From positions 1 to 54,415 of the forward strand of contig CALWRS010000014.1 of the NCBI GenBank assembly GCA_944384025.1: a stretch of 54,415 nucleotides of DNA, given 5' to 3'. The first letter of the stretch is position 1; every line of letters starts with the position of its first letter. The notes beneath the pieces were generated by a model. It had not been told where the DNA came from. It saw only the letters and a program-made list of their open reading frames with translations, and made no database searches. A program made the translations under genes and the position numbers. This document shows, one piece after another, positions 29,942 to 39,185 of the stretch. Source of the DNA: an uncultured Lachnospiraceae bacterium (GTDB lineage: Bacteria > Bacillota > Clostridia > Lachnospirales > Lachnospiraceae).

Positions 29942-31708
29942 ATGACACAATCTAGAACACATACCTGCAACGCGCTGCGGCTTGCCAACGTAGGCGAGAG
30001 CGTAACGCTTGTGGGCTGGTACGACAACATGCGCAAGGTAAGCCGAAATCTGGGCTTTTTGATTCTTCGCGACTTTTACGGAACAACGCAATGCGTCATT
30101 GAATCGGAGGAAATGTTAGATGCGTTAAACAACGTAAACAACGAATCTACGCTTTCGGTCACCGGCGTCGTAAGAGAGCGCTCGAACAAAAACCCGCGGC
30201 TTGAGACAGGGGATATTGAAGTAGTTCCTACGGAAATCAAAGTGCTTGGCAAGTGCATTTACAACGAACTTCCCTTTGAGATTGCCCGCTCCAAAGAAGC
30301 GGATGAGGCAGTGCGCCTTAAGTACCGCTACTTGGACCTTCGCAATCCGGCGGTGAAAGAAAAGATGGTGCTTCGCAGCAAAATCATTGCAGAGCTTCGC
30401 CAGAGCATGATTGCGCACGATTTCCTTGAAATCACAACGCCGATTTTAACGTGTTCTTCGCCGGAAGGGGCAAGAGACTACCTTGTGCCCGCAAGAAATC
30501 ATCCGGGCAAGTTTTACGCGCTTCCGCAGGCGCCTCAGCAGTTTAAGCAAATTCTTATGACATCCGGGTTTGACCGCTACTTCCAGATTGCGCCGTGCTT
30601 CCGCGACGAAGACGCGAGAGCGGATCGCTCGCCGGGCGAGTTTTATCAGATGGATATGGAAATGGCGTTCGCTTCGCAGGACGACGTTTTCGCAATAATC
30701 GAAGACGTCATTCCTCCGGTATTTGCCAAATACGGCGTATACAAAAAGGCTTCCGACGCGCCTTTTCGGCGCATTTCTTACCGGGACGCGCTTGCACTTT
30801 ACGGCTCGGACAAGCCGGATTTAAGAAACGACTTGACGCTTCAGGACGCGACAAGCCTGCTTTCGGACTGCGGCTTTGCTCCGTTTGCACAAAACAGCGT
30901 TCAGGCGATTGTCGTAGACGGTTTCACAGCGACCAGAAAAGTGATCGATAAAATCATGGCCGACTGTGAGATGATTTCCGGACAGAAAGGATATTGGTTT
31001 AAGCTTGACGAGGCCGGAGAGCTTACCGGCGGTATCGCAAAGTTTTTGCAGGAGAAAAAAGCAGAAGTCATTGCCGGACTTTCGTTAAAGCCGGGAGATT
31101 TTGTCGGACTGGCAGCAGGAGGGCGCCAAACGGCGCTAAAGACTGCCGGCGTTTTGCGAAGACTCCTTGGAGAAAATTGCGAAAAGCATATGAAAAAGGA
31201 TTGCTACGAGTTTTGCTGGATTGTAGACTTTCCGATGTACGAAATCGGGGAAGAGTCCGGCGAATTGGAGTTTTGCCACAACCCGTTTTCCATGCCGCAA
31301 GGAGGCATGGAGGCGCTTGATGGCGAAAATCCGCTTGAGATTCTTGCGTACCAATACGACCTTGTCTGCAACGGCGTAGAGCTTTCTTCCGGCGCAGTCC
31401 GTAACCACGACCCGGAGATTATGGTGCGCGCCTTCTCGCTTGTAGGACTAAAGGAAGAGGACGTAAAAGCCAAATTCCCGGCAATGTACAACGCCTTTTG
31501 TTACGGTGCGCCGCCGCACGCAGGCATTGCGCCGGGCGTAGACCGCATGATTATGCTGATTGCCGGAGAAGAGAGCATCCGCGAAATCATTCCGTTCCCG
31601 ATGAACAAAAACGCGCAGGACGTAATGATGGGCGCGCCGTCTTCGGTCAGCGAAAAGCAGCTTGCGGACGTACACATTGCCATCGTAAAAGACGATGCGA
31701 AGGAGTGA
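29942..31708 (+). CDS. aspS: Aspartyl-tRNA synthetase
   Basis: This 588-residue class II synthetase of the bacterial AspRS type has an N-terminal OB fold (SVTLVGWYDNMRKVSRNLGF), motif 2 FQIAPCFRDEDARADRSPGE, FYQMDMEMAFA, the bacterial GAD insertion domain (residues ~290-420) and motif 3 in GAPPHAGIAPGVDRMIMLIA. The AGGAGG ribosome site lies in the short stretch left between the inserted element and the start codon, so the insertion left the start signals intact. It is the last gene of the long cluster. Confidence 0.96.
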   Translation: MTQSRTHTCNALRLANVGESVTLVGWYDNMRKVSRNLGFLILRDFYGTTQCVIESEEMLDALNNVNNESTLSVTGVVRERSNKNPRLETGDIEVVPTEIKVLGKCIYNELPFEIARSKEADEAVRLKYRYLDLRNPAVKEKMVLRSKIIAELRQSMIAHDFLEITTPILTCSSPEGARDYLVPARNHPGKFYALPQAPQQFKQILMTSGFDRYFQIAPCFRDEDARADRSPGEFYQMDMEMAFASQDDVFAIIEDVIPPVFAKYGVYKKASDAPFRRISYRDALALYGSDKPDLRNDLTLQDATSLLSDCGFAPFAQNSVQAIVVDGFTATRKVIDKIMADCEMISGQKGYWFKLDEAGELTGGIAKFLQEKKAEVIAGLSLKPGDFVGLAAGGRQTALKTAGVLRRLLGENCEKHMKKDCYEFCWIVDFPMYEIGEESGELEFCHNPFSMPQGGMEALDGENPLEILAYQYDLVCNGVELSSGAVRNHDPEIMVRAFSLVGLKEEDVKAKFPAMYNAFCYGAPPHAGIAPGVDRMIMLIAGEESIREIIPFPMNKNAQDVMMGAPSSVSEKQLADVHIAIVKDDAKE

Positions 31709-31804
31709 AAAGTCGTATCAGTAACGGGCGGGACATCCCCCGTTTGATAACCCGCGCTTAAGCCTGTATGGGAGCTAAGCCGGAATAAACTTTAGGAGGT
31801 TACC
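31709..31804 (+). other. Hairpin-rich spacer resembling part of the structured repeat
   Basis: The segment from 31716 reads GTATCAGTAACGGGCGGGAC then ATCCCCCGTTTGATAACC. It echoes the order GTATCAGTGGCGGGTGTCAA then TCCCCCATCTGATATACG in the structured element, and forms ATCA/TGAT and AACGGG/CCCGTT pairs. It may be a decayed fragment of the same family or a chance hairpin acting as the aspS terminator. The galM ribosome site AGGAGG follows. Confidence 0.3.
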
Positions 31805-32881
31805 ATGAGTGTAGTAAAATCAAGTTTTGGAAAGACAAAGGACGGAAAAACCGCAACCCTTTATACGCTGGAAAATAAAAACGGGATGCGCGTATCTTTT
31901 TGCGACTACGGCGCGGCGATTGTCAGCATTTGCGTGCCTGACCGCAACGGAAAAATCGAGGACATTGCCCTTGGCTACGACAGCGTGACAGGCTACGAGG
32001 AAAACGGCGCGGGCTACGGCTCTTTTATCGGCCGCCACGCGAACCGGATTGGGGGCGCAAAGTTTACGATTAACGGCGTAGAGTACACGCTTGCGAAAAA
32101 TGACAACGCAGTCAACAACCTACACAGCGGCCCTGTTAGCTACAACAAGTACTTCTACGACGTAGAAGTGTTTACCGACGAGGAGAGCACCAGCATCGAA
32201 TTCAGCCGCCTTAGCCCGGACGGAGAGCAGGGCTTTCCGGGAAATCTGGACGTAACGGTTACGTACACGCTGACGGACGACAACGACTTGGCGATTGAGT
32301 ACTTTGCAGTAAGCGACAAAGATACGGTGATTAACCTTACCAACCACAGCTACTTTAACTTGGCAGGACAAGCGTCCGGCTCCATCGAAGACCACGAAGT
32401 TTGGATTAACAGCGGAGAAATTACGCCTACGGATGAACTTTTGATTCCTACGGGCGAGGTGATGGACGTAACGGATACGCCGATGGATTTCCGTACGCCA
32501 AAGAAAATCGGACGCGACATAAACGCAGACTTTGCGCCGCTAAAGATAGCGGGCGGCTACGACCACAACTACGTTCTCGATTTGGACATCGACGAAGACG
32601 AGATGGATTTGGTTGCGAGCCTGTACGACGAAAAGAGCGGACGCTACATGGAAGTGTACACCGATTGCCCTGGAATGCAGTTTTACACAGGCAACTTCAT
32701 TGACGGCGAAAACGACCCGGAAAAAGGCAAGGGCGGCGTAGTTTACAAAAAGCGCGACGGCGTTTGCTTTGAGACGCAGTTCTACCCGAACGCTTGCAAC
32801 ATCGCAGACTTCCCAAGCAGCATTTTCAAGGCGGACGAACCGTTTGATTACTGCACGGTCTACAGCTTCTCTGTAAAATAA
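31805..32881 (+). CDS. galM: Aldose 1-epimerase (galactose mutarotase)
   Basis: This 358-residue GalM-family enzyme interconverts alpha and beta anomers of aldoses. Seen: GSFIGRHANRIGGAKFTING, VNNLHSGPVSYNKYFYDVEV with the substrate His, INLTNHSYFNLAGQASGSIE with the catalytic His, and the C-terminal catalytic Glu in DGVCFETQFYPNACN. The ribosome site AGGAGG is strong. It probably supports galactose or glucose uptake; no other Leloir gene is nearby. Confidence 0.95.
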   Translation: MSVVKSSFGKTKDGKTATLYTLENKNGMRVSFCDYGAAIVSICVPDRNGKIEDIALGYDSVTGYEENGAGYGSFIGRHANRIGGAKFTINGVEYTLAKNDNAVNNLHSGPVSYNKYFYDVEVFTDEESTSIEFSRLSPDGEQGFPGNLDVTVTYTLTDDNDLAIEYFAVSDKDTVINLTNHSYFNLAGQASGSIEDHEVWINSGEITPTDELLIPTGEVMDVTDTPMDFRTPKKIGRDINADFAPLKIAGGYDHNYVLDLDIDEDEMDLVASLYDEKSGRYMEVYTDCPGMQFYTGNFIDGENDPEKGKGGVVYKKRDGVCFETQFYPNACNIADFPSSIFKADEPFDYCTVYSFSVK

Positions 32882-32970
32882 TAAAAAAAGGTGTGGACAC
32901 ACTTATTCCGGAGCTAGGGCTTTTTCACTTTTCCCGGAACAACTTGACGCCGTCTGGCCAAATTTTATGC

Positions 32971-32998
32971 TTGATTTTTTGATGGAAATCAGTATAAT
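32971..32998 (+). promoter_or_regulatory. tRNA-Pro promoter
   Basis: TTGATT, 16 bp, TATAAT, about 43 bp before the tRNA. Confidence 0.65.
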
Positions 32999-33012
32999 AA
33001 AACCTGTTGACG

Positions 33013-33032
33013 GAAAAAGGATATCCTTTTTC
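33013..33032. repeat. 20-bp perfect palindrome in the tRNA leader
   Basis: GAAAAAGGATATCCTTTTTC is fully self-complementary and lies between the promoter and the tRNA gene, itself flanked by GACGG/CCGTC. It could be an operator or a processing signal; function unknown. Confidence 0.5.
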
Positions 33033-33041
33033 TTTAACCGT

Positions 33042-33114
33042 CGGGGTGTGGCTCAGGTGGTAGAGCGCTACTTTAGGGAAGTAGAGGCCGCGTGTTCAAG
33101 TCACGTCACTCCGA
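33042..33114 (+). tRNA. tRNA-Pro (anticodon AGG)
   Basis: A 73-base cloverleaf: acceptor CGGGGTG pairs with CACTCCG (one G-U), D-stem GCTC/GAGC, anticodon stem CTACT/AGTAG with loop TTAGGGA, giving anticodon AGG for codon CCU, and T-stem GCGTG/CACGT around TTCAAGT. C1-G72 and discriminator A73 are the bacterial proline identity elements. CCA is not encoded. A34 would need to stay unmodified or become inosine. Confidence 0.93.
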
Positions 33115-33126
33115 TTAGAAAAGAAG

Positions 33127-33165
33127 GACCACACAGCCGGTGAGAAGGCTGTGTGGTCTTTTTTT
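33127..33165 (+). terminator. Rho-independent terminator of tRNA-Pro
   Basis: A 12-bp stem GACCACACAGCC / GGCTGTGTGGTC, with eight-base loop, is followed by seven T. A strong intrinsic terminator. Confidence 0.92.
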
Positions 33166-33178
33166 CCCGATCCTCCGC

Positions 33179-33207
33179 TTGACGGCGAGAAACTTTTATG
33201 CTAGTAT
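33179..33207 (+). promoter_or_regulatory. Promoter of the CorC/HlyC-like gene
   Basis: TTGACG, 17 bp, TAGTAT, about 210 bp before the start codon. The resulting transcript would carry a long leader. Confidence 0.5.
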
Positions 33208-33243
33208 ACAGTAAATTTTGTTTAGAAGAAAGGAGATGGTTTT

Positions 33244-33357
33244 GTGGATTCGCTCCCCCGAAGTAGCAGCGAAGACGTTCCTAATCAGATATCTTTGAAA
33301 TATAATATTTGCCTTGTGTTGAACTGCTTTCGCTTTTACGCCGTAAATCGAAACTAG
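33244..33357 (+). CDS. Possible 37-residue leader ORF
   Basis: GTG at 33244 follows AAAGGAG by nine bases and opens a 37-codon frame ending TAG at 33357, within the leader of the next gene. The product would have a short hydrophobic centre (ISLKYNICLVLNCFRFYAVN). No family is recognised. It may be a regulatory leader peptide or chance. Confidence 0.25.
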   Translation: MDSLPRSSSEDVPNQISLKYNICLVLNCFRFYAVNRN

Positions 33358-33414
33358 GCGGCGCAGCTTGCAGGAAAAAGACAACGCATTTATTTATTTT
33401 GGAGGTTACATTAC

Positions 33415-34746
33415 ATGTCTGACATTGCCGGACAACTATTTTTACAGTTAGTACTTATTTTACTAAACGCTTATTTTGCTGCAACGGAAATTGCAGTCAT
33501 CTCTCTTAATGAAAAGAAACTGAAGGCAAGAGCGGAAGACGGCGACAAAAAGGCCGTGAAGATGCTCAAAATGATTGAAGAACCGACGCGGTTTCTTTCT
33601 ACCATTCAAATAGGAATTACGCTTGCCGGATTTTTGGGATCCGCTTTTGCGGCAGATAACTTTGCCGAACGCCTTTCGGGATTTGTAGTCAGGGTTTTTG
33701 AAATTCCTGCTTCCCGGGTTGGAGTCGTAAATACGGCAGCGATTGTTATCATTACCCTGATTCTTTCTTTCTTCACGCTTGTTCTTGGTGAACTTGTTCC
33801 CAAACGTGTGGCTATGAAACATAAAGAAAAGCTTGCAGAGGCTGTTTGCGGGATGATTTCCGGTTTGGCTGCTGCCTTAAAGCCGATTATCTGGCTGCTG
33901 ACGGCGTCTACAAACGGTGTACTGCGCCTGTTTGGCATTGACCCGCACGAAAAGGAAGAACCTGTTTCCGAAGAGGACATTGTTTTGATGCTGGACGCGG
34001 GAGCGGACGAAGGAAGTTTGGACCAGAACGATATTGAGTATATTAAAAACGTTTTCAAATTAGATGGTATGACCGCGGGCGACGTTATGACGCCTCGCAG
34101 ATCCATTGTCCTTATTCCACATAACGCGACAAACGAAGCGATTCTCGAACTGATTGAAAACGAAGGCTATTCGCGCATTCCGGTGTATGCGGAAACGACC
34201 GATAATATCATTGGTATTTTGCACACCCGCGACTTCCTTTTGAAGTATTTGCGCCCGGACTTTCGACTGGAGGACGTTTTGTTCCAGCCCACGTTTGTGC
34301 CAGAGACCGCGCACTTAGACATTTTGTTTAAGGATATGCAAAAAGATCACAACCACATTGTCGTTGTAATTAACGAGTACGGCGAAATGGCCGGAATTGT
34401 TACAATGGAAGACATTTTGGAAGAGATTGTGGGCGATATCTGGGACGAACGCGACGAAGCCATTGAAGATATTATTGCGCTTGGGGACGCGCACTACCGG
34501 GTGCTTTGCTCTACGAACATCGAAGACTTCTTCGAGTTTTTTGAACTGGAACCGGCGCAGGAGACCGAAGCTTCCACAGTTAACGGCTGGATTATAGAGC
34601 AGATTGGAAGCATTCCCGAACAGGGCTACTCCTTTGGCTACGAAAACCTTCATATTACCGTAACGAAAGCCGACGAATTGATGGCGCACGAAATTGAAGT
34701 GAAGGTTGAAGAAAAAGAGACGGATAAGTCTCAGGAAGACGAGTAA
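33415..34746 (+). CDS. CNNM/CBS-pair membrane protein (CorC/HlyC family)
   Basis: This 443-residue protein has a CNNM membrane domain with about four helices (residues 1-190; NAYFAATEIAVISLNEKKLK, STIQIGITLAGFLGSAFAAD), a CBS pair (DGMTAGDVMTPRRSIVLIPH; NHIVVVINEYGEMAGIVTME) and a C-terminal CorC_HlyC domain. Family members export magnesium or control its level; the haemolysin name is historical. It is preceded by a long leader with no recognisable magnesium riboswitch. Convergent with trpA. Confidence 0.9.
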   Translation: MSDIAGQLFLQLVLILLNAYFAATEIAVISLNEKKLKARAEDGDKKAVKMLKMIEEPTRFLSTIQIGITLAGFLGSAFAADNFAERLSGFVVRVFEIPASRVGVVNTAAIVIITLILSFFTLVLGELVPKRVAMKHKEKLAEAVCGMISGLAAALKPIIWLLTASTNGVLRLFGIDPHEKEEPVSEEDIVLMLDAGADEGSLDQNDIEYIKNVFKLDGMTAGDVMTPRRSIVLIPHNATNEAILELIENEGYSRIPVYAETTDNIIGILHTRDFLLKYLRPDFRLEDVLFQPTFVPETAHLDILFKDMQKDHNHIVVVINEYGEMAGIVTMEDILEEIVGDIWDERDEAIEDIIALGDAHYRVLCSTNIEDFFEFFELEPAQETEASTVNGWIIEQIGSIPEQGYSFGYENLHITVTKADELMAHEIEVKVEEKETDKSQEDE

Positions 34747-34765
34747 AAATAAGAGCGGTTTTGCC

Positions 34766-34803
34766 GCGCCCTTGCCTGCACGTAAATTTGCAGGCAGGGG
34801 CGC
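34766..34803. terminator. Bidirectional terminator between CorC-like gene and trpA
   Basis: A long G/C-rich stem (GCGCCCTTGCCTGCA against TGCAGGCAGGGGCGC) around AAATT-type loop bases lies between two convergent stop codons. Short T-runs are on both sides. Confidence 0.7.
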
Positions 34804-34810
34804 TTTAGCG

Positions 34811-35593
34811 TTAAGAAGGCAGATTTGCGGCTTCTTTCATTTGCCGGACGTATTCCGCAACCGGCTGGACGGCGTCTTTGCTAAGCTCGCCGATTTTACG
34901 GACGATGGCGCTTCCTACAATCACGCCGTCTGCATAGCCTGCCATTTGCCGCGCCTGCTCCGTAGTTGCGATACCGAAGCCGATGGCGCACGGAATTTGC
35001 GGATTCACGGCGCGCACGCTTTTTATCATGGCGTTTAAGTCGGTCGTAATCTGGCTTCGAACGCCGGTAACGCCAAGCGAGGAAACGCAGTAGAGAAACC
35101 CTTCCGCCTCCTTAGCGATTTTTTCGATGCGCTCGTTGGAAGTAGGCGCAATCATGCTAATTAGACAAAGCCCGTATTGCTTGCAGCAGCCAAGAAATTC
35201 TTCCTTTTCCTCAAAAGGCACATCCGGAAGAATCAATCCGTCGATACCGATTTCGGCGGCTGTTTTTATAAAACGCTCTGTTCCGTAGGAAAATACGACG
35301 TTGGCGTAGGTCATAAACAGAAGCGGGATGGATATGGTCTTTCGAATCCGGCGCACCATGGCAAAAATCTTATCGGTCGTCGTGCCGTGCGCAAGCGCCC
35401 GGTCGTTTGCTGCCATAATTACAGGGCCTTCCGCCGTCGGGTCGGAAAAAGGGATGCCAAGCTCAATCAAATCGGCGCCTGCCTCCGCCATGGCGCAGAC
35501 AAGCTGCTCGGTTGTTTCCAGATCCGGGTCGCCGCAGGTAAGAAAAGGGATAAACGCCTTTTTGTTTTGGAATGCCTGAGATATTCTATTCAT
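34811..35593 (-). CDS. trpA: Tryptophan synthase alpha subunit
   Basis: This 260-residue TIM-barrel protein cleaves indole-glycerol phosphate to indole. Seen: [40 protein letters not shown] with catalytic Glu and the Asp-Pro-x-Ala motif, and the phosphate-binding [18 protein letters not shown] and [12 protein letters not shown]. It overlaps trpB by 8 bases and is the last gene of the operon. Confidence 0.97.
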   Translation of the reverse strand: MNRISQAFQNKKAFIPFLTCGDPDLETTEQLVCAMAEAGADLIELGIPFSDPTAEGPVIMAANDRALAHGTTTDKIFAMVRRIRKTISIPLLFMTYANVVFSYGTERFIKTAAEIGIDGLILPDVPFEEKEEFLGCCKQYGLCLISMIAPTSNERIEKIAKEAEGFLYCVSSLGVTGVRSQITTDLNAMIKSVRAVNPQIPCAIGFGIATTEQARQMAGYADGVIVGSAIVRKIGELSKDAVQPVAEYVRQMKEAANLPS

Positions 35594-36770
35594 GAAGATC
35601 CTCCCCCCGATAGCGGGCGATAGCGGCGCAGTCTTTGTCGCCTCGTCCGGAAATGTTTACAACAATGATTTTATCCTTAGAAAGCGTCGGCGCCAGCTTT
35701 TTCGCGTAGCTAACGGCGTGCGCGGATTCAATGGCGGGAATGATGCCCTCCATCCGGCTCAAATATTCAAACGCCTCCACGGCCTCCTCGTCGGTTACCG
35801 CTACGTACTGTGCGCGGCCCGTATCGTGCAGCCATGCGTGCTCCGGCCCGATGCCGGGATAGTCAAGGCCTGCTGAAATCGAGTAGACCGGCGCAATCTG
35901 TCCGTACTCGTTTTGGCAGAAGTACGATTTCATACCGTGGAAAATTCCAAGCCGTCCGGTAGCAATTGTCGCCGCTGTCTCTGGCGTGTTCGCTCCGCGC
36001 CCGGCCGCTTCGCAGCCAATTAGCTGCACCGAAGGGTCGCCGATAAAGTGATAAAACGCGCCAATCGCGTTAGAACCGCCGCCTACGCACGCTAAGACTG
36101 CGTCGGGAAGGCGTCCCTCCATTGCAAGGCATTGCTGCCGGATTTCTTTGGAGATGACCGCCTGAAAGTCGCGCACCATCGTAGGGAACGGGTGCGGGCC
36201 CATTACGGAACCAAGGCAATAGTGCGTATCGCTGATGCGTCGGCTCCACTCGCGCATCGTTTCCGACACAGCGTCCTTAAGCGTCGCCGTACCGGTTGTG
36301 ACAGGGACGACCTTGCTGCCAAGCAGCCGCATTTTGTATACGTTAAGCGCCTGCCGCTTCGTGTCTTCCTCGCCCATAAAAATAACGCATTCCATTCCAA
36401 ACAAGGCGGCCGCCGTTGCGGTAGCTACGCCGTGCTGACCGGCTCCGGTTTCGGCAATAAGGCGCGTTTTGCCCATTTTCTTTGCAAGTAACGCTTGCCC
36501 GAGCACGTTGTTGATTTTGTGCGCGCCGGTATGATTCAGATCCTCACGCTTTAAGTAGATTTTCGCGCCGCCCAAATCGCGCGTCATTTTTTCCGCGAAC
36601 GTAAGGCGCGAAGGCCTTCCAGCGTAATCGTTTAAAAGTTTTGTAAGTTCCGCCTGAAACTGCGGATCCTTTTTGTAATGTTCGTAAGCCTCGTCAAGTT
36701 CGAGGACGGCTTTCATAAGCGGCTCAGAAATGTATTGTCCGCCGTGAATGCCAAAGCGTCCGTTAGACAT
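35586..36770 (-). CDS. trpB: Tryptophan synthase beta subunit
   Basis: This 394-residue PLP enzyme joins indole and serine. Seen: [20 protein letters not shown], the PLP Lys in [40 protein letters not shown] with the catalytic Glu, [13 protein letters not shown], and the C-terminal SGRGDKD. It is the short TrpB1 type that pairs with TrpA. Its start overlaps the trpC stop by 8 bases, leaving no room for a trpF between them. Confidence 0.97.
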   Translation of the reverse strand: MSNGRFGIHGGQYISEPLMKAVLELDEAYEHYKKDPQFQAELTKLLNDYAGRPSRLTFAEKMTRDLGGAKIYLKREDLNHTGAHKINNVLGQALLAKKMGKTRLIAETGAGQHGVATATAAALFGMECVIFMGEEDTKRQALNVYKMRLLGSKVVPVTTGTATLKDAVSETMREWSRRISDTHYCLGSVMGPHPFPTMVRDFQAVISKEIRQQCLAMEGRLPDAVLACVGGGSNAIGAFYHFIGDPSVQLIGCEAAGRGANTPETAATIATGRLGIFHGMKSYFCQNEYGQIAPVYSISAGLDYPGIGPEHAWLHDTGRAQYVAVTDEEAVEAFEYLSRMEGIIPAIESAHAVSYAKKLAPTLSKDKIIVVNISGRGDKDCAAIARYRGEDLHE

Positions 36771-37575
36771 GGAAATTCTCCTCTCCGGCAGCTTCCCTTG
36801 CTGCCAGTCGCATATTTTGAAGGGTTTGGCCGGGGTTTTGACTGCGCATCAGGTATTCGCCGACCAAAACTGCGTCGGCGTAAAGAGCAGCAAGCGAGCG
36901 CACATCGTCTAAAGAGCTTACTCCGGATTCTGCGACAAAAAGCGTTCCGGCAGGTATTTTCTCGCGCAGCCTTGCGGCGTTTTCAAAATCGACCGTAAAA
37001 TTTTTTAAGTTTCGGTTGTTGACGCCAATCACCCTTGCTCCAGCTAAAACGGCAGAAGCGATTTCGGCTTCGTCGTGCGCTTCCACAAGCGCCGTTAAGC
37101 CAAGCGCATCGCAAAGGCAAAGGTATTTTGCGATCGTTTCCGTAGAAAGCAGGGCGCATATAAGCAGCACCGCGTCCGCGCCCAAAAGCTTCGCTTCGTA
37201 AATCTGGTACGAATCTACGGTGAAGTCTTTGCGAATCATCGGGCAGGCAACGCGCTTGCGCACATCTGCAAAGATCTCACCGGAGCCTAGAAACCATTTA
37301 GGTTCCGTTAAAACCGAGATGCAGTCCGCCCCCGACGCCATGTACGTATCCGCAATCGACAAATAGGGAAAGTCCGGCGATATGACGCCCTTAGAGGGCG
37401 ATGCTTTTTTTATCTCGCAGATAAAGGATAGTCCCGGTTTTCGTAAGGCTTCTTCAAAGGCAAAATTCCCTTTTGGGAGCGCAAGCGCCCGCTCTTTGAT
37501 TGCTTCTGTCGGCAGCTTTTCCTTGGCGAGAGAGACGCGCTCTTTCGCGTAGGCGGCCAGTTCGTCTAAAATCAT
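36763..37575 (-). CDS. trpC: Indole-3-glycerol phosphate synthase
   Basis: This 270-residue enzyme closes the indole ring. Seen: [20 protein letters not shown] with catalytic Lys, [20 protein letters not shown] with the second Lys, [39 protein letters not shown] and [13 protein letters not shown]. It is IGPS only: the length and motifs exclude a fused TrpF domain. Confidence 0.96.
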   Translation of the reverse strand: MILDELAAYAKERVSLAKEKLPTEAIKERALALPKGNFAFEEALRKPGLSFICEIKKASPSKGVISPDFPYLSIADTYMASGADCISVLTEPKWFLGSGEIFADVRKRVACPMIRKDFTVDSYQIYEAKLLGADAVLLICALLSTETIAKYLCLCDALGLTALVEAHDEAEIASAVLAGARVIGVNNRNLKNFTVDFENAARLREKIPAGTLFVAESGVSSLDDVRSLAALYADAVLVGEYLMRSQNPGQTLQNMRLAAREAAGEENFHV

Positions 37576-37596
37576 ATCGTTTTTCTTGCCTTTCGT

Positions 37597-38613
37597 TTAC
37601 TCTTCGGAATTGCTTCTCTTAATGTACTCCTCGAGCAGCGCGGCCGCTTTTTTGCTGTCAAGCACTTCTTCGGCAAGCGCTACGCCGTCCGCGATGGTCG
37701 GTACTTTTTTGGAGATATAAAGAGCTGCGCCTGCGTTTAGGACAATCGCCTGCCGCTTTGCGCCCCGCTCGCTTCCGTTTAAAATCTGACGCAAAATTTC
37801 GGCGTTTTTCTCCGGCGCACCGCCCACAAGCTCCGATTTTTGGCAGCGGGAGAAACCAAAGTCTTCCGGCGTAATCGTATAAACGCGCCGCTTCTCGCCG
37901 TGGAACTCGCAAATGCTTGTAGGTGCGCTCATGGAAATTTCATCTAACGTATCCTGCCCGAAAACAACGAGTCCGTCGGTTACGCCAAGCTTTGCAAGCA
38001 CTTCCGCCATTGGCTCCAAAAGCGCTTCGGAGTAAACGCCTAGCACCTGATACGTAGGCGACGCCGGGTTCGTTAGGGGCCCAAGAATGTTAAATACGGT
38101 GCGAATCCCCAGTTCTCTGCGGATTAGCCCAACGTACTTCATGGATGTGTGATACTTCTGCGCGAAGAAAAAGCAGATACCAAGCTCGCGCAAAAGCGCT
38201 TCCGCCTTTTTGGGCGGCTGGTCTAAGTTTACGCCAAGCGCTTCTAAGACATCGGCCGCTCCGCAGTCCGAGGAAGCCGCCCGGTTTCCGTGCTTGGCAA
38301 CCGGCTGTCCGGCTGCCGCAATAACAAGTGCCGCGCCGGAGGAAATGTTAATGGAATGCGAATGATCGCCTCCGGTTCCGACAATCTCAAGCACCTGCAC
38401 GGGGGGCTTTACCGCAAGCGCATGGTCGCGCATAGCTGCCGCACAGCCGGCAATTTCTTCGTTGCTCTCGTTTTTTACCGACAGCGCCGCCAAAAACGCT
38501 GCCGTTTGCACTTGGGAGGTTTCCCCGCTCATAATTTCGTTCATTACGGAATAAGCCTCGTCATAGGAAAGGTTCTGCTTTGCAGATACTTTTTGAATTG
38601 CTTCTCTCATCAT
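37597..38613 (-). CDS. trpD: Anthranilate phosphoribosyltransferase
   Basis: This 338-residue enzyme transfers ribose phosphate from PRPP to anthranilate. Seen: [20 protein letters not shown] (PRPP loop), [40 protein letters not shown] and [20 protein letters not shown], with the DE metal motif in [10 protein letters not shown]. Two Met codons stand in tandem; the first overlaps the trpG stop as ATGA. Confidence 0.96.
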   Translation of the reverse strand: MMREAIQKVSAKQNLSYDEAYSVMNEIMSGETSQVQTAAFLAALSVKNESNEEIAGCAAAMRDHALAVKPPVQVLEIVGTGGDHSHSINISSGAALVIAAAGQPVAKHGNRAASSDCGAADVLEALGVNLDQPPKKAEALLRELGICFFFAQKYHTSMKYVGLIRRELGIRTVFNILGPLTNPASPTYQVLGVYSEALLEPMAEVLAKLGVTDGLVVFGQDTLDEISMSAPTSICEFHGEKRRVYTITPEDFGFSRCQKSELVGGAPEKNAEILRQILNGSERGAKRQAIVLNAGAALYISKKVPTIADGVALAEEVLDSKKAAALLEEYIKRSNSEE

Positions 38614-39185
38614 CGTTGAGATACCTCCATGAAATTTTTCAACATTGTTTTGCCGTCGGGCGTAAGAATGGATTCCGGGTGGAACTGCATTCCAAACACC
38701 GGATATTCCCGGTGCACAACCGCCATAATTTCACCGTCCTCGGTCTGGGCGGTTACTTTCAGACAACTGGGGATTGTTGGCGCAAGCGCCGCAAGCGAGT
38801 GGTAGCGTGCAACCAAAACGCGCTCCGGCAGTCCGGCAAACAGGGCGCTTGATTTATCGATGCGAACGGAGGACTGCTTGCCGTGCATCAACTCTTTTGC
38901 ATAAGAAACCGTAGCGCCGTACGCCTCGCAGATCGCCTGATGTCCCAGACAAACGCCCAGAATCGGAATCCGGCTGCCAAGCTTTTGAATCGCTTCTATG
39001 CAGCGCCCCGCATCCGCCGGACGGCCCGGCCCCGGCGATATGACAATCGCCTGCGGCGAGAGCGCCTGCATTTCCTCTACGCGAAGCGCGTCGTTTCGGA
39101 TAACGCGGATTTCGGGGTGCAGCTCGCCAAGCAGCTGGTACAGGTTGTAGGAAAAACTGTCGTAGTTGTCAATTAAAAGAATCAT
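38610..39185 (-). CDS. trpG: Anthranilate synthase glutamine amidotransferase component
   Basis: This 191-residue class I amidotransferase supplies ammonia to TrpE. Seen: [33 protein letters not shown], the nucleophile Cys in [16 protein letters not shown] and the His-Glu pair in [15 protein letters not shown]. Could also serve p-aminobenzoate synthesis as in Bacillus. It starts within an ATGA overlap with trpE; the longer open frame to 39260 is inside trpE. Confidence 0.95.
   Translation of the reverse strand: MILLIDNYDSFSYNLYQLLGELHPEIRVIRNDALRVEEMQALSPQAIVISPGPGRPADAGRCIEAIQKLGSRIPILGVCLGHQAICEAYGATVSYAKELMHGKQSSVRIDKSSALFAGLPERVLVARYHSLAALAPTIPSCLKVTAQTEDGEIMAVVHREYPVFGMQFHPESILTPDGKTMLKNFMEVSQR

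Noticed and set aside
31780-32915. CCGGAATAA / TTATTCCGG inverted pair on either side of galM as ends of a transposon
   Set aside because: Only about nine bases, no target duplication and no transposase; likely chance.
32882-32960. Terminator after galM (GGTGTGGACACACTT)
   Set aside because: The stem is short and not followed by a T-run; not convincing enough to list.
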